NCBI RefSeq assembly: GCF_030253575.1
Contig: NC_080561.1
Location: forward strand, 34,557,564-34,621,563
Direction of reading: 5' to 3'
Length of the DNA: 64,000 bases
Origin: Rhododendron vialii
Taxonomy: Eukaryota; Streptophyta; Magnoliopsida; Ericales; Ericaceae
Below are positions 40,687 to 51,800 of this stretch, one piece after another; positions within the stretch are counted from its first letter, which is position 1, and every line of letters begins with the position of its first letter. Under the pieces are notes generated by a model. That model was given only the letters and a program-made list of their open reading frames with translations, was not told the origin of the DNA and ran no database searches. The translations under genes and the position numbers were made by a program.

Positions 40687-41633
40687 CAGAGACGGCTCCA
40701 TGTGTTGCATTCCATGGTCAAATGAACACCCAAACAAAATTTATTTGCTTAAAAAAAATGTAAAAATTATGGGCAAGTCTTTTTTTGAATACCCAACTCA
40801 AATATCAATGAATATTCAAATTCTAATAGTCTTGAACATGTAAGCCAAAAAGAATTGAATACCCAACCCAAAAATCAATTGAACACTCAATCAAAACCCA
40901 CTTACAGCCCATCAATTCAGGTAGTTTATATTTGAATACCTAATACATTACCTCAAATAAAGGTCATAATCATAATAAAAAAATTGAAAAAAGAAATAGA
41001 AAAAGAAGAATCTATTAGTGTAAGTATTATGCTTTGCATTCTCTCTCCATTTTTATTGTCGATGGTCTAAATGTGTTGATTTTGCATTCATAATAATAAC
41101 TACTTTTTTTTTTTTTGTCTAGTAAGCTTATAGAATTACGGACAAAACTTTAAAAAATTCAAATACATTGCAAACCCCTTTAACTTGAACAATATCCCTT
41201 CAAATTTGAGACTACGATAGAAAATCTCCTCACATCATCCTAAAGATCAACATATTTGCAAGTACCCCAACATACCCGCTAAAATTTATTTCGTAAGGGT
41301 TTTAGTAGATTGATACGCCAGTTAAATGTTGGACACAAAATATGAGAACTCATCCAGGACAACTATAAAATTTTATCCTCTCAATAAATGTTGACACTAT
41401 CTATCACATAATACGACAACTTTCAAAATTTTAATTTTTTTAAAAATAATATGTATTTTTACGTTCTCATTTTGCCTTGTAGTTAATTTTTTTAGAATAA
41501 AGGTTACGTTTTTTGACCACACTATTTATACAACTATATGAGATTTTGTACATATATTGTTGGTTAATAGATTAGCTAGTAGAATTAAGGTAATTTTTGA
41601 ACACCCTATTAAAAATTTTTGGAGCCGCCACTG
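40687..41633. mobile_element. hAT-type non-autonomous element, 947 bp
   Basis: The ends CAGAGACGGCTCC and GGAGCCGCCACTG are inverted copies. A perfect 8-bp duplication, AAGTGGAT, flanks it (40679-40686 and 41634-41641). The related segment at 21.68 kb has one AAGTGGAT and no insert. It has no open coding region of note. Confidence 0.92.
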
Positions 41634-41641
41634 AAGTGGAT

Positions 41642-42056
41642 TAAGTATGAATTACCGTGAAAAAAAAGGTATGAATTAAACATGCATGGCCATCAGTTCT
41701 CTTTGAATTTTCGCTTCTTGATTGGCTCTATTTGGGGTTCCAAGCAAAAAATATGCTGCAGCCTTAACTAATCACAGAAGTCCAACTGCTAAAAAGTCAA
41801 CCATCAAATGTCATTGAGGCAATTAAAAGAAGTTGAAGCAATGGACTTGGCCAATGAAGGAAACATTTAATTCCTCTCACTCCCAAAAAAAGAGAGCATC
41901 AATGTTTCACTTTAAGTTTTTTTACTTGAACTTGTCCCTCTAAGTTAGAAACCCCCAAAATGAACACAAGAACAAAGACAAACACATTGTGCATTAACAA
42001 GAGTTGGGAAAGGCTAGTAAGACATAATCAAACATCTAAGTTTACCTTAATTCCCT
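41642..42056 (-). other. 3' flank of F-box gene 2
   Basis: It aligns with the flanks at 6398-6990, 16574-17229 and 26940-27221, and lacks the MITE found at 27222-27516. Confidence 0.75.
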
Positions 42057-43325
42057 TTAGTATTGGTTTTGCCACTGAACCCCACTGTCATCAACGTAGT
42101 CAGGCGAGACAAGGCTTTCAATGTAGGGATATGCACGTAAACGTGCAGAACAATTATGAATCATAGGATAACTAAATGTGCCATCTTTGGGATTGAACCG
42201 AACTAATTGCGTAACCATATCCAGTAAAACTTCACCATTCTCCAAAACGCATAATGGTGTGGAATACGGACAACCCATATCCGGTAAAACTTCACCATCC
42301 TCCAAAACGCATAATGGTGTGGAATACTGACAATCCGATGGCAGTGGATGTGCCACATAAGGTATGACAACCAACTTGGTCCAAGAATCTCTAATGCCAT
42401 ATTCCTTCATTACCCATACATCAAAACAATCATCGTAGTAGTTACAGAGTATAGATAGGCATCCATTTAGAACTCCTAACGAGATCTCATAAGAATAACC
42501 ATCTCGATACTCAGGTTCCGAAACCTCTCCATAAGTTTCCTTTTCCAAGTCAAGAGAAACAATAATATCATTGGACTCGCCAATCGAAGATGAGTGGACC
42601 CAGTGGAGGGCCCTGTTCACAAATACCCATGAAGGATCTTCAGGAACACCATGAGGAAAGTCTCCTATCCTTCTCCACGAATCAGACCTTAATGTACACA
42701 CTTTCATAATGGGATTAGAACCACTTGTGCGATTGTCAAAAAAGAATCCCACCACCTTGTAATCATCAATACACTCATCATAACCAAACGCATACTCCGC
42801 AAACTTCCCGTAGCAACAGTACCACATTTCAACATTCGGCAATCCCTTGTATTTCCCAGTAGATGGGTTCCATATAAATACTTCCCTTTCAGTTCCGATG
42901 CACACTAAACCATCACAGCAACCCCAAATCGTAACTTGAAGATCAGGTACTTTCAAAGGACAATCCAGCTGAACAGCACTATCGGATTTGTCATTCAAAA
43001 TAGAGTAAAGAGAGCATGACTTGAAATCACTAAGGGGATTCAAACTGCTTAGAATGAGTCTATGGTTGGAATAATCAGTGTTCATAGATGCAAGACTGAC
43101 ATGGGTTTTCACAAATTTGCGATTAGAAATCAAAGAACGCCATGACTTGCAAACACACCTCAATCGCAGCAGAGACTTGACGGGAAGCCTCGACAGTATT
43201 TCCACAATGATTTCACACGGGAGGTTCGGCAGTGGCTGAGAATCTTCCGTCCAAAGGGGGCTTTGAGAGGTCTTATTGGTCCTTTTGGGTTCTCGACAAG
43301 TATTGGAGCTGCTTTCGAACGCCAT
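42057..43325 (-). CDS. F-box protein with FBA-type C-terminal domain (copy 2)
   Basis: This is an intact single-exon gene of 422 residues, closely similar to copy 1 over its whole length. The F-box (LPCEIIVEILSRLPVKSLLR, then CVCKSWRSLI) is followed by the F-box-associated domain (IWNPSTGKYKGLP, FGYDECIDDYKVVGFFFD, VWVMKEYGIRDSW). As in copy 1, a 20-residue unit near the C-terminus is repeated in tandem (PLCVLEDGEVLPDM / PLCVLENGEVLLDM; 60-bp period at about 42215-42335). It is expected to be the substrate receptor of an SCF ubiquitin ligase; the substrate is unknown. The frame stays open to an ATG at 43406, but the inner ATG aligns with the start of copy 1 and the sequence before it aligns with the copy 1 leader, so it is preferred. 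Confidence 0.93.
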   Translation of the reverse strand: MAFESSSNTCREPKRTNKTSQSPLWTEDSQPLPNLPCEIIVEILSRLPVKSLLRLRCVCKSWRSLISNRKFVKTHVSLASMNTDYSNHRLILSSLNPLSDFKSCSLYSILNDKSDSAVQLDCPLKVPDLQVTIWGCCDGLVCIGTEREVFIWNPSTGKYKGLPNVEMWYCCYGKFAEYAFGYDECIDDYKVVGFFFDNRTSGSNPIMKVCTLRSDSWRRIGDFPHGVPEDPSWVFVNRALHWVHSSSIGESNDIIVSLDLEKETYGEVSEPEYRDGYSYEISLGVLNGCLSILCNYYDDCFDVWVMKEYGIRDSWTKLVVIPYVAHPLPSDCQYSTPLCVLEDGEVLPDMGCPYSTPLCVLENGEVLLDMVTQLVRFNPKDGTFSYPMIHNCSARLRAYPYIESLVSPDYVDDSGVQWQNQY

Positions 43326-43486
43326 AGAGTGGTGCTGCGATTGTGTCTGTGTTTTTTTTGGGGTTAGAAAAATTTCCGAGAATGGTGCCCTAAATCGAGC
43401 TGCCAATTAGGGTTCTTCCATAACGTAGTAGAAAAGCTTAAAAACCCTAATGTTGTTTACTACCTAGCCAACAGATTCAGAGAAAA

Positions 43487-43490
<4 letters not shown>

Positions 43491-43532
<42 letters not shown>
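43491..43532. repeat. (GA)n microsatellite
   Basis: About 21 GA units, upstream of F-box gene 2 by 165 bp. GA/CT tracts near plant promoters are common. Confidence 0.95.
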
Positions 43533-43535
<3 letters not shown>

Positions 43536-43741
43536 AGAAGAAAACCAAACCGCAGAGGGAAGTGGGTAGGTGAATGCAACTCAATCGGGCCTTCCCGCAA
43601 TCTGGGTTGGCTGAATCGCCATTGGTAATGAGCAACTTGATACAAATTTGCAGAGATAGGGTAGAGGTTTAGCAAGGCCAATGCAACTCAATCAGGCTTT
43701 TCCTAAGTGGCGTTTGATGGTGGCTGGGGTGGTGGTGTAGT

Positions 43742-44042
43742 TTGTTAGGGTTTTTCTTTTCGATTTGGGCTTTCCCTATTAGGTTTTGGGCCTGTGCCCT
43801 TTTTGGGGCCGGGCTCGTTTTGGGGTGTTTTGTTGGTATCTCACCACCAACTTTGGGGTGTTGTTTCTGTTATGTATTTTTGAAAAAATGTGAGGTGAGT
43901 AGGTGTAGTCGTGTAGTTATAGGTGAGGTACTATCGTTTGTGTATGATGCTCGGTGGCAGTAGTGTATCATTATATGATTTCTATTTTGTATCATTTTTA
44001 TTAATGATATGAAAATTTTTCTTTACTGCTAAAAAAAAAAGA
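43742..44042 (+). mobile_element. LINE 3'-end-like sequence with A-tail
   Basis: GT-rich non-coding DNA ends in an A-run at about 44031-44041. The part 43750-43875 recurs at 44331-44465 (GGGCTTTCCCTATTAGGTTTTGG type words), so two copies of the same tail lie 580 bp apart. Related to 3600-3905. Confidence 0.5.
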
Positions 44043-44472
44043 AGTAGCCGACGAGATGAAATTAGGGTTAGAGCTTTTGTGTTTTGATTGAGTTGGAGAG
44101 TTTCATGTTTTTGCGATTGCTGTGGATACAAATTTTGAATTTTAGCTTTAGCTGCAGATTTTAGATTCCAAATTGTAGTGGTAGTCGAGATACTTATTTG
44201 TCGCATCTACAAGATTATGAGAATTTCAGTATTTTTTTTGGAAATTTCTATTGCAAAATCTCAAAAGCTGCCCAAACCCAACTATCGCAAACCCGTCTTT
44301 TGAAAATTTGTTCACACCCCAAAAGGGTTTTTCTTTTAGGTTTTGGGCTTTTCCTTATTAGGTTTTGGGGTTGTGCCCTTTTTGGGCTGGGCTCATTTTG
44401 TGTGTTTTGTTGGTGTCTCACCAACTTTAGAGTGTTGTTTCAGTTATGTTTTTAAAAAAACAAAACCAATTA

Positions 44473-45371
44473 GGCTATGTTTGGTAACACTGTCACTTTT
44501 CTGTTTTCTATTTTCTATTTTCTGAAGTCATTTTTTACTTTTCCTAAAAAAAAGTGAAAGCATAAAATATATTTGTGTCAACCTATTTTCAAAACAAAAA
44601 AAAAAACAAGGAATTTTGCCCCGGTTTTTTTGACATAAAACTGGAACCCAAATTCAGAGAATCATCATAAACTCCTCCACATACAGTATTTAACAATTCA
44701 AGATTAAAAAAAAAAAAACCGAAGCTGTTTGAAATGCTCAAGAGCCAAGATCTGATTTCCAACATGTTCGTCCAAAACAGGGCAGAAAGCTAAATCAAAT
44801 TACTCAATAGATTCAACAATCATTCAGAATTATCAGCCAATTGCAGGGTCTGGAGATGCTGGAGGGCTTTCTGGTGGGCCCAGGTCTCGATGGTGAGGTC
44901 GGGCTTTGCGTTGAGGCCCACTCCGAGTATGACAATGGTGAGGAAGCTCGTGAGGTAGTAAGGGAGCTCCCAGTCCTCCCACTTCCTTGCTTGCCCCGCC
45001 AGCGGCAGCCGTTGAAGAGGTAGCTGTTTGGGCGATCCTGGTGGCCGGGGGTGGCCCAGCGGCTGGGACCGTCTCCTCTGCCGCCGCCGCGGAGGTGGAG
45101 GGCAGGGGTTAGGCGGAGGGGGCAGGGGAGGGTACCTAGGCCTGTCGCGAAGGAGTTCAGCAACGACATTGTTTTGGTTGGCAGCCGGTTTTTGTTTTTG
45201 GAAGGAAGTGAAAGCTGAGTTTTGGCACTTCCTCAATTTTCAAAAATTTTGAAAACTATTTCAATTTTGAAAAATGAAATTGGGCAACCAAACATACTTT
45301 CAGTTCAAAATTTTGAAAATTCTGAAAATGAAAACAAAAAACAGGAAATGAAATGACTACCAAACAAGACC
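44473..45371. mobile_element. Pack-type Harbinger element carrying a gene fragment
   Basis: The 899-bp element has inverted ends GGCTATGTTTGGTA and GGTCTTGTTTGGTA and is flanked by TTA (44470-44472 and 45372-45374), which fits PIF/Harbinger. Its sub-terminal AT-rich zones surround a GC-rich middle, 44820-45175, that encodes part of a host gene on the minus strand. Confidence 0.78.
44820..45175 (-). pseudogene. Captured fragment of a complex I subunit gene (ESSS-like)
   Basis: The C-terminal reading, WEDWELPYYLTSFLT to VGLNAKPDLTIETWAHQKAL, matches the conserved end of a small plant mitochondrial complex I membrane subunit (ESSS-type, as I recall the family), with one membrane segment. A plausible N-terminal part, MSLLNSFATGLG..WATPGHQDRPNSYLF, lies in another frame, so a frameshift separates them. 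The copy seems non-functional. The subunit name is less certain than the protein likeness. Confidence 0.65.
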
Positions 45372-45374
45372 TTA

Positions 45375-46171
45375 GTGTTCTCCTTTTCTATATTAGAATA
45401 GACGCTAGCAAATTGTTTGAGGGTGTTTTGGCTTAATAATTAAGTCGGATTTTTTTTTTTGTCTTTATCAATTTTTTTATATTTGTTAGTTTTGCTTCAA
45501 TTTTTTTTTGGATTGTTAGTTCGTCCCAATAGAAAGAATCACAAAAAAAAAATTTATTATTTTGAATAAAGACAAATGTAATTCAAAAAGTCTATATTTG
45601 TTTTTGAATTATTTTTTGTAAAACATTTTTCGTGGATAATAAAAAGTTTTAAATTACTTTCATTTAGATTTCAGGATAATAAAAAGTTAAATGATTGGAT
45701 TGAGCACATATAAGTATCGGATTAAGCCAATTTTTCGCCTACTCTCGAAAAATATTTTACATTTAATGGACGGGCCGAATCGTATTTATGAAACCCGTAG
45801 TGGGCCCACACTGCGATCTATGGACAAAATATGTGCACAAACTCCGTGCAGTGAGTCAGGCTATTTAGCAAAACTAGGTCATTTTTGGAGGGGGCAACAA
45901 CCCTGTAGTGAGGGAGGTCACTACAGGGTCCTCGAAGAAGAGAAGAAACCCTAGTAAATGGTAGGGTTTTTTTAGGTGAACAGAACTATGGGTACTGTTG
46001 GGGAATGCACTACTTTCATAATAAATTTTAGAGTGGCTTTTGTAAAATTCAATTCATTCGAATAACTGTAAGTAATTAATTCAATTTTTCATTCAGAATT
46101 TAAGATCTTGAATTTAAATAAATTTTGAAGAAATTTTTGAAAATTGGATCAACAACCTACACTTATCCTAT
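45375..46171. other. Intergenic with a half foldback
   Basis: 45690-45850 matches the right arm of the foldback at 22696-23033 (GATTGGATTGAGCAC type and GGGCCCACACTGCGATCT words). The other parts are AT-rich and unrecognised. Confidence 0.45.
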
Positions 46172-46552
46172 TAGCCTGCGTTCTCTTGAACTTAACTTAA
46201 ATTTGAAAGTTGTCCTTATTTGAATTTTTTTTTGCATTTGTTAGTTTTTTGCTACACTTTTTTGGGTTATTGATTCATCTCGACGAGATGAATCAGAAAA
46301 GTAAATTTTTTTACTTTTACCCAAGTATTTTGAGAAATAACCATTTTTTAGCAAAAAAAAGTGATGGTTATTTCTCAAAATACTTCAGTAAAAGTACAAT
46401 TTTTTTACTTTTCTGATTCTTTTCGTCGAGACTAATCAATAACCTACAAAAATTTGGCGCAAAACTAACAAATGCGAAAAAAAATTCAAATAAAAACAAA
46501 ACTCGCAAATTTAAGTTGACTTTAAGTTAAGTTCAAGAGAACGCGCGCAGGC
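46172..46552. mobile_element. Foldback MITE, about 380 bp
   Basis: The ends GCCTGCGTTCTCTTGAACTT and AAGTTCAAGAGAACGCGCGC pair, and the arms meet near 46345 (GAGAAATAACCAT with ATGGTTATTTCTC). The target duplication is not clear. Confidence 0.8.
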
Positions 46553-47019
46553 ATCTGAAAAATTATTACTCCTTCCGTCCCACTTTGATGTGCCCTTATT
46601 CCCTTCCGGGATGTCCCAAAATGATGTGCTTATTTCAAAACTTTTCAATTTTGGATGTCTATATTACCATTTTACCTCTCATTTCTCCCTCCCAAATTCA
46701 GATTTAAAACTTGATTTGAAAGAAAAGTGGAGTAAAATGGTAAAATTGATACAGAGTCAATATAATTACTCCGCAATCTTGCCTTAAATTACGTAAAAGT
46801 TACTGTAAAATGGGCATAATAAATTAGGACACTGGGACTATGTACTTTTAACGAATTGACTTGAATCTTTTATCGGCCCAATAGAATTATGGTCTTTATG
46901 GTCTTTAGGGTGGTGTGGTGTCACCATCGTTGGATTCCAATATGTCGTCCTCGTTGGTTTCCTGCACGTTACCGCCCAACAGCTTTGCAATTGAAAATTC
47001 CCTCGAACTTTTGACTAAT
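46553..47019. other. Intergenic, with a Stowaway-like remnant
   Basis: 46568-46590 (TACTCCTTCCGTCCCACTTT) resembles the end of a Stowaway-type element; the other end has decayed. Nothing else was recognised. Confidence 0.4.
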
Positions 47020-47222
47020 CTTTTTTTTTTTAATGCGTAATGTTTCGAATCAGTTTGCTCGCACTTCAAACCTTCAAACTAATCTTTACAGCCTTTTCCA
47101 TAGCCGTTTTACACGCTTATGCATCAGAGTGCGGTGACCCTAAGAGTTGGTAAGAAAAATCGAATCTGAGACCGTAAGATAAAACAATTACTTAAACCAC
47201 TTGACCAACCCGTTCACGCTAT
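47020..47222 (-). mobile_element. tRNA-derived SINE, near full length
   Basis: On the minus strand the head GGTTGGTCAAGTGGTTTAAG fits box A, AGATTCGATTTTT fits box B, and a conserved tail with an A-run ends the element near 47020. The head is shared with 49250-49345. It ends about 120 bp upstream of the PP2-B start codon. Confidence 0.75.
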
Positions 47223-47339
47223 ACTTATCTTTACTATATGAACAGAAGTATAATCAAACATCTTCTGAATATGATGGGATCTCATTTGTGTTTACCCAAA
47301 AGCCAGAGTGAAGAGTGCGAGAGAAGGAGAGGGAAAACG

Positions 47340-50128
47340 ATGGCGGAGTTGGGAAGGGATCGTTTCTCGGCCTTGCCGGAAAGCCTGGTGATCATAGAAA
47401 TTCTCTCCCGAACATCCCCGCGTGATGTGTGCCGGTTTTCGGCCATCTCGAGGGGATTCAAATCGGTCGCTGATTCCGACAGCGTATGGGACAGGTTTTT
47501 GCCGTCCGATCATCGGAAGATCATATCGAGGTCGGTGTACCCCGTGGCCTTCTCCACCAAGAAACAACTCTACTTTCTCCTGGCTGACGGTTTTGTTCTC
47601 CTCGACGGTGGTAAACTGGTAACCTGATCGCATCAATCTTATATGATGATTCTTATGTGTTACTCCCTCCGTACGATTTTGTTTTATGTGTATGGAAAAT
47701 TCAACTTTTTAATGTCTGTCTCGCTGGCAAATTTGATTAGATTTTGGAATCATTTTGTTTGCACCCGCTTTTCGTTGACTTTTTACAGACTGGATATTTC
47801 GGAATGTCCCAAAATGGAATGGCGAGCAAACAAAGTGAGAGACTCTGGTATATTTTTTACAAAATCTAGACCGTCCAAATATATTTGGACAGTCACAATT
47901 ATGCGCACAATCAATACAACAGTTGTGTGCGTAGCATTTTTGGTATGTTGTGTGCGTAGCATTTTTGGTATGGTATGAATATAGAAGCAGATGATAGTTA
48001 TGGTCCTTATGGATATGGCCCATACGCATGAAATTGACCCGGATAATTTGGGCTTTTTTTTTTTTTTTTCTTATTGAGGCAGTTTGGCTCCTGCCCTTTT
48101 CGATTCTAATTTTGGGTCCAATTGGATGATCAAATTTGTTCATTTGTAGAGCTTGTAAAGTAGAATAACTGCGTCAAAACGATCCAATATGGATCCATGT
48201 GTGATCGGAGCACATTTATTTTGGAATTTTTTTTTTTTGGGTACATTACTTAATTACATCTTGAAGAACCCTTTCTTCTTTTCAAAATAAATGTGCTCCG
48301 ATTAGATATTGATCGATATATGACTTTTTACGTGTTTGTTCTACTGAATGAGCTTTACAACATAAATGAGTTCGATCATCTAAGTGGACCCAAAATAAGG
48401 TCAAAAATGGTGAGACTGCAGTTTGTCTGGTCTGAGGACTGGGCCAAATCTTGTTTGTGCCTTCAGTTGGATACTTGGATATAGACTTTTTTTTTTTGAA
48501 TTTTTACGTCTTTATTTTTCAAATCAAATCGTAAGATTTGGTGTCTCTACTTTGCTATGATCGTATGGATTTTGCTCACTATTGAATCAAAATTCGCATT
48601 GCGGTTAGAATATAACACTTATACTTGTAAATTGTAATAAGGTCTTCACTTCTTAATGCATTCTTACAATTAGAGGTGACAATTAGTGGCGGAGCCAGAA
48701 TTTGAATAGGGAGGTGTTGTTGCCTTAAGAGCTTTGCTTTCTGTTATAAAAATAATAAAGGTTTCCACCAACTCTCTTATGTTATTTAAATAAAAGCCAT
48801 CGAGTTGGTATTTACATGATTCGAAATTAAGTTATTGGGATACCGGTACGTGCCTAATTGAAAACATGCGTGTAAAAAAAAAAAAAAATTTTTTTGGGGG
48901 GAGGGGGTTTTGTGTGTTTGTAATTGGGGGTGAGGGTGGCATGCACCTACCCCACCCCCACCACACAATTCCGTCCCTGGTGACAATATTCACCCCAACC
49001 CAATTAACAAATCAAATCATGTTTGTCTACTTATAACCCGCCCGAATCCATCCATTTAGTTAGTGAAGTTGTAATTGGGATTTGTTGTACCAACCCACAA
49101 CCCCTTTATGAATGGGTTTTAAATGGGTTAAAATGAGGTATCTAAGGAAGAAGAAAACTTGCATTCGTAGAACAAGTTTTTTTTTTTTTTTTTTTTAATG
49201 CAGGGTGTTCCGGGTCAATTTGCGTGCACTTCGGACTAATACCTATAGTCTCAAAGGGTTGGCCAAGTGGTTTTAGCTTAGGCGTTTGCTCTATCCTAAG
49301 ATTTCAGTTCGATTCTCATTGCCAACAATTCTTGGAGAGAGGCTCTTCATAACGCTACATTCTTACTTTTTGTTAACCAGAGCTTCTCTTTAGATAAAGC
49401 TAGCGGGAAAAAGTGTTTCATGCTAGGAGCCCGAGAGCTTGCAATTGAATGCGGAAGGTTTCCAGTTAATTGGACATGGAGGCATTTGCCACAGTCAAGG
49501 TCTCTCTCTCTCTCTCCAAAATCCTCTCGGAGAAATGGGGCCCACAATGATCTCATTTTGATAATTGGCTTTTCATTCTCCATATGTAAACTACTTATGC
49601 AAACAATCTGATTCATCACATATTCGATAGTCATCTTTGTTTTTGTGTGCATTCAAGTCTTATGTACACATCTTTATCACATGCAGATTCTGGGAGCAGG
49701 CCAATCTTCGTGCGGCGCCTTGTTTTGATATTTCAGGTAAAATAGAGGCTCGATTGTTGTCTCCAAAAACAACTTATGTAGTGTACCTTTTGTTCGATTT
49801 GGGGCCGCTAAAGTATGGATATAAGGGTCTCCCAGCAAAGGCATCCGTAAGATTTGAAGGGGAAAGAGGAGATGGAAATGGAGCCGGAGATGGTGATGAG
49901 ATCACCAACATTGTTTCTTTGGCAATTCGACGATTTAGTTCTGGTTCTGGCGGACAATTTGCACAGCAAAGAATGGATAAGTGGATGGAGACTGAATTGG
50001 GAGAGTTTTTCAATGGTCAAGGAAATACTGGTGAAGTAGAGATCCGGCTGATGGGGTTCGAGGGAGATTACAGGACATATGACTTATTTGTTGAAGGCAT
50101 TGAGCTTCGGCCTAAAATCGATTCTTGA
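47340..50128 (+). CDS. F-box/PP2 (phloem protein 2-like B) protein
   Basis: Three exons give 279 residues, typical of the PP2-B group: 47340-47618, 49381-49499 and 49687-50128. The joins keep the frame (GGKL|SFSLDKASGKKCFML; QSR|FWEQANL) with GT..AG introns of 1762 and 187 bp. Exon 1 encodes the F-box (FSALPESLVIIEILSRTS and VADSDSVWDRFLPSD). Exons 2-3 encode the PP2 lectin-like domain, from KASGKKCFMLGAREL through WTWRHLPQSRF to YDLFVEGIELRPK. Such proteins act in SCF ubiquitin ligases, and some bind N-glycans. The acidic, glycine-rich insertion (EGERGDGNGAGDGDE) is variable in the family. Intron 1 holds a hAT MITE and SINE pieces. An in-frame ATG 102 bp upstream exists, but the family starts just before the F-box. 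Confidence 0.93.
48684..48979. mobile_element. hAT-type MITE in PP2-B intron 1
   Basis: The ends TAGTGGCGGAGCC and AATTCCGTCCCTG are inverted with mismatches. A perfect 8-bp duplication, GTGACAAT, flanks it (48676-48683 and 48980-48987). 296 bp, non-coding. Confidence 0.85.
49178..49345. mobile_element. Two SINE pieces in opposite orientation, PP2-B intron 1
   Basis: 49178-49242 is a SINE tail on the minus strand (ATTAGTCCGAAGTGCACGC, then an A-run seen as T on plus). 49250-49345 is a SINE head on the plus strand with box A (GGTTGGCCAAGTGG) and box B (TCAGTTCGATTCTC). The head ends about 35 bp before the acceptor of exon 2. Confidence 0.7.
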
Positions 50129-50796
50129 ATAACAGGGTGTGTTTGTTTGTTGCCTTGGCAGTGTACATATATATATTAAGGTATTTCATTTTTCTTGTGA
50201 GCATGGTTGTGCTAGTTCTTTTTTTTGGAATTGGGTAAATTTTGGTTTTAAATTTGATGAAGGATGACTTGGTTAGAGCTAGATTTAACGCTGGCAATCC
50301 TTCTCTATTGTTAAAAATGCCTAATAAGATACCTATATCTAAAATTTCAAATAAACTGGAGTGGTATTTTACTCTGAAATTCAGATACGAGATCGGAATG
50401 GACTGTTGGGTTTATATAGGGTTAGGTGATTCTAGCAATATGTTACAAGAATCTATGCTATCCTAATATCAATCCAATCTACCCACAAGATTATAAACCT
50501 CATGTTCATAAAAATTGTACTCAAAAGTCAAAACATCACTGTACTGACGTACGGTTACACGACAGTAAGAGCCAACCGTCCCTGTTGGATATGTTGATTT
50601 GACAAAATCAAGCAATTTCTTTTGTTGGCACTTTAGACATGATAATTTTCTTTGAATAGTAGCCTTGAGAAGACATTCGCCACGAAGGATATAAAAACCA
50701 GCACAGTTGAGTGAACCTTTCCATGATCTGTGACCATATATAAGCACGTAGTACGGGAATGTATATACTTCTGTGGTCTGATTGCCCCTTTATGAA
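50129..50796. other. PP2-B 3' end and intergenic DNA
   Basis: The first 150-200 bp probably form the PP2-B 3' UTR. No other gene was recognised; the frames present are short. Confidence 0.45.
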
Positions 50797-50901
50797 AAGA
50801 AAAGAAAAGAAATCAAAATCATGGGTCTAATAGAAAAGAAAAGAAATCAAAATCATGGGTCTAATAGAAAAGAAAAGAAATCAAAATCAAGGGTCTAATA
50901 G
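50797..50901. repeat. 34-bp tandem repeat, three units
   Basis: GGGTCTAATAG recurs at 50823, 50857 and 50891 with exact 34-bp spacing; AAAAGAAAAGAAATC fills the rest of each unit. Confidence 0.92.
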
Positions 50902-51372
50902 AAATTTTCGAATCCAGTAATGTGTAACCAGGAAAACCTATAAAGATGGGATTACCAAATATCCCTGTGAAAACCTACCTTTCGCTATCTATACCAAGTA
51001 TATCCCTGGATCCTGAAATAGCAGTTAGACTGGAATGAGATTGGCTTCTTCTTCTGCACTCAAATGCTGGAGATGGGATGCAGATTTTGAGAAAATGCTC
51101 CCGGTTCGATGTGTTGGCGTGGGAATACGTCAAGCCCAATTTTCCCAAGAAATGTTGGACTGATTTTCCAACCTTTTCTGCCAAAATCTGGGTCGGTTCT
51201 CCACCCTGTGAACAAGTCTTTTCTGATGAAACCGGAGGCATAAATCCCAGTCCCAGAAAACAGGCCCCCACAGCTTTCAGTTCAACTTTGCACGGCTGAA
51301 TAGAATAGGCTAAATCAAGACATAGGCTACTCACAACGCTAGGCCCAAGCACACCCAAACCAGTGACTGATC

Positions 51373-51800
51373 AGTGGCGGATCCAGGAATTGTATACAGA
51401 GGGGTCACCTTTCAATCAGAGCTTTGATCAAACAAAAGATAGTGAAGAACGTTAAGAAAAAAATAAACAGAATACTGCTTTATTACATTTGTGTAACTAT
51501 AAAAGAAAGCTATTTGTTGGCATTGTGGTACTACTATGATATAAGCGACCGATGGGCTTGGTTCAATTCCTGTTAGCTGCAAACTAGGAGCAATTTTTTG
51601 GTTTCCAGCAGTTTGAGCATCAACAATAAAAAGAAAAGTCGGAGGAAGCTGGAAGGGTTCGAACCTGCAACCTATGGCATGGAAGCCCACGCCCTTACCT
51701 CTGGTACAAGGCACCAGTCTTGCTATGATTTGGATAATTTCATATATATTACTTATTTTCTCGGTTAAAAAAACATAATTCCAATAATTTCCTTACTTAA
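51373..51800. mobile_element. Left end of a hAT-type element, with a tRNA-like segment
   Basis: CAGTGGCGGATCCAGGAATT at 51373 is the same end as at 30592. A right end was not found, so the element is incomplete or diverged. On the minus strand 51650-51722 has tRNA-like promoter motifs (CAGAGGTAAGGGCG; GGTTCGAACC) but does not fold into a convincing tRNA. Confidence 0.5.

Noticed and set aside
51650-51722. tRNA gene on the minus strand
   Set aside because: Box A- and box B-like motifs are present, but acceptor and anticodon stems do not pair well and the segment lies in a transposon-like context.
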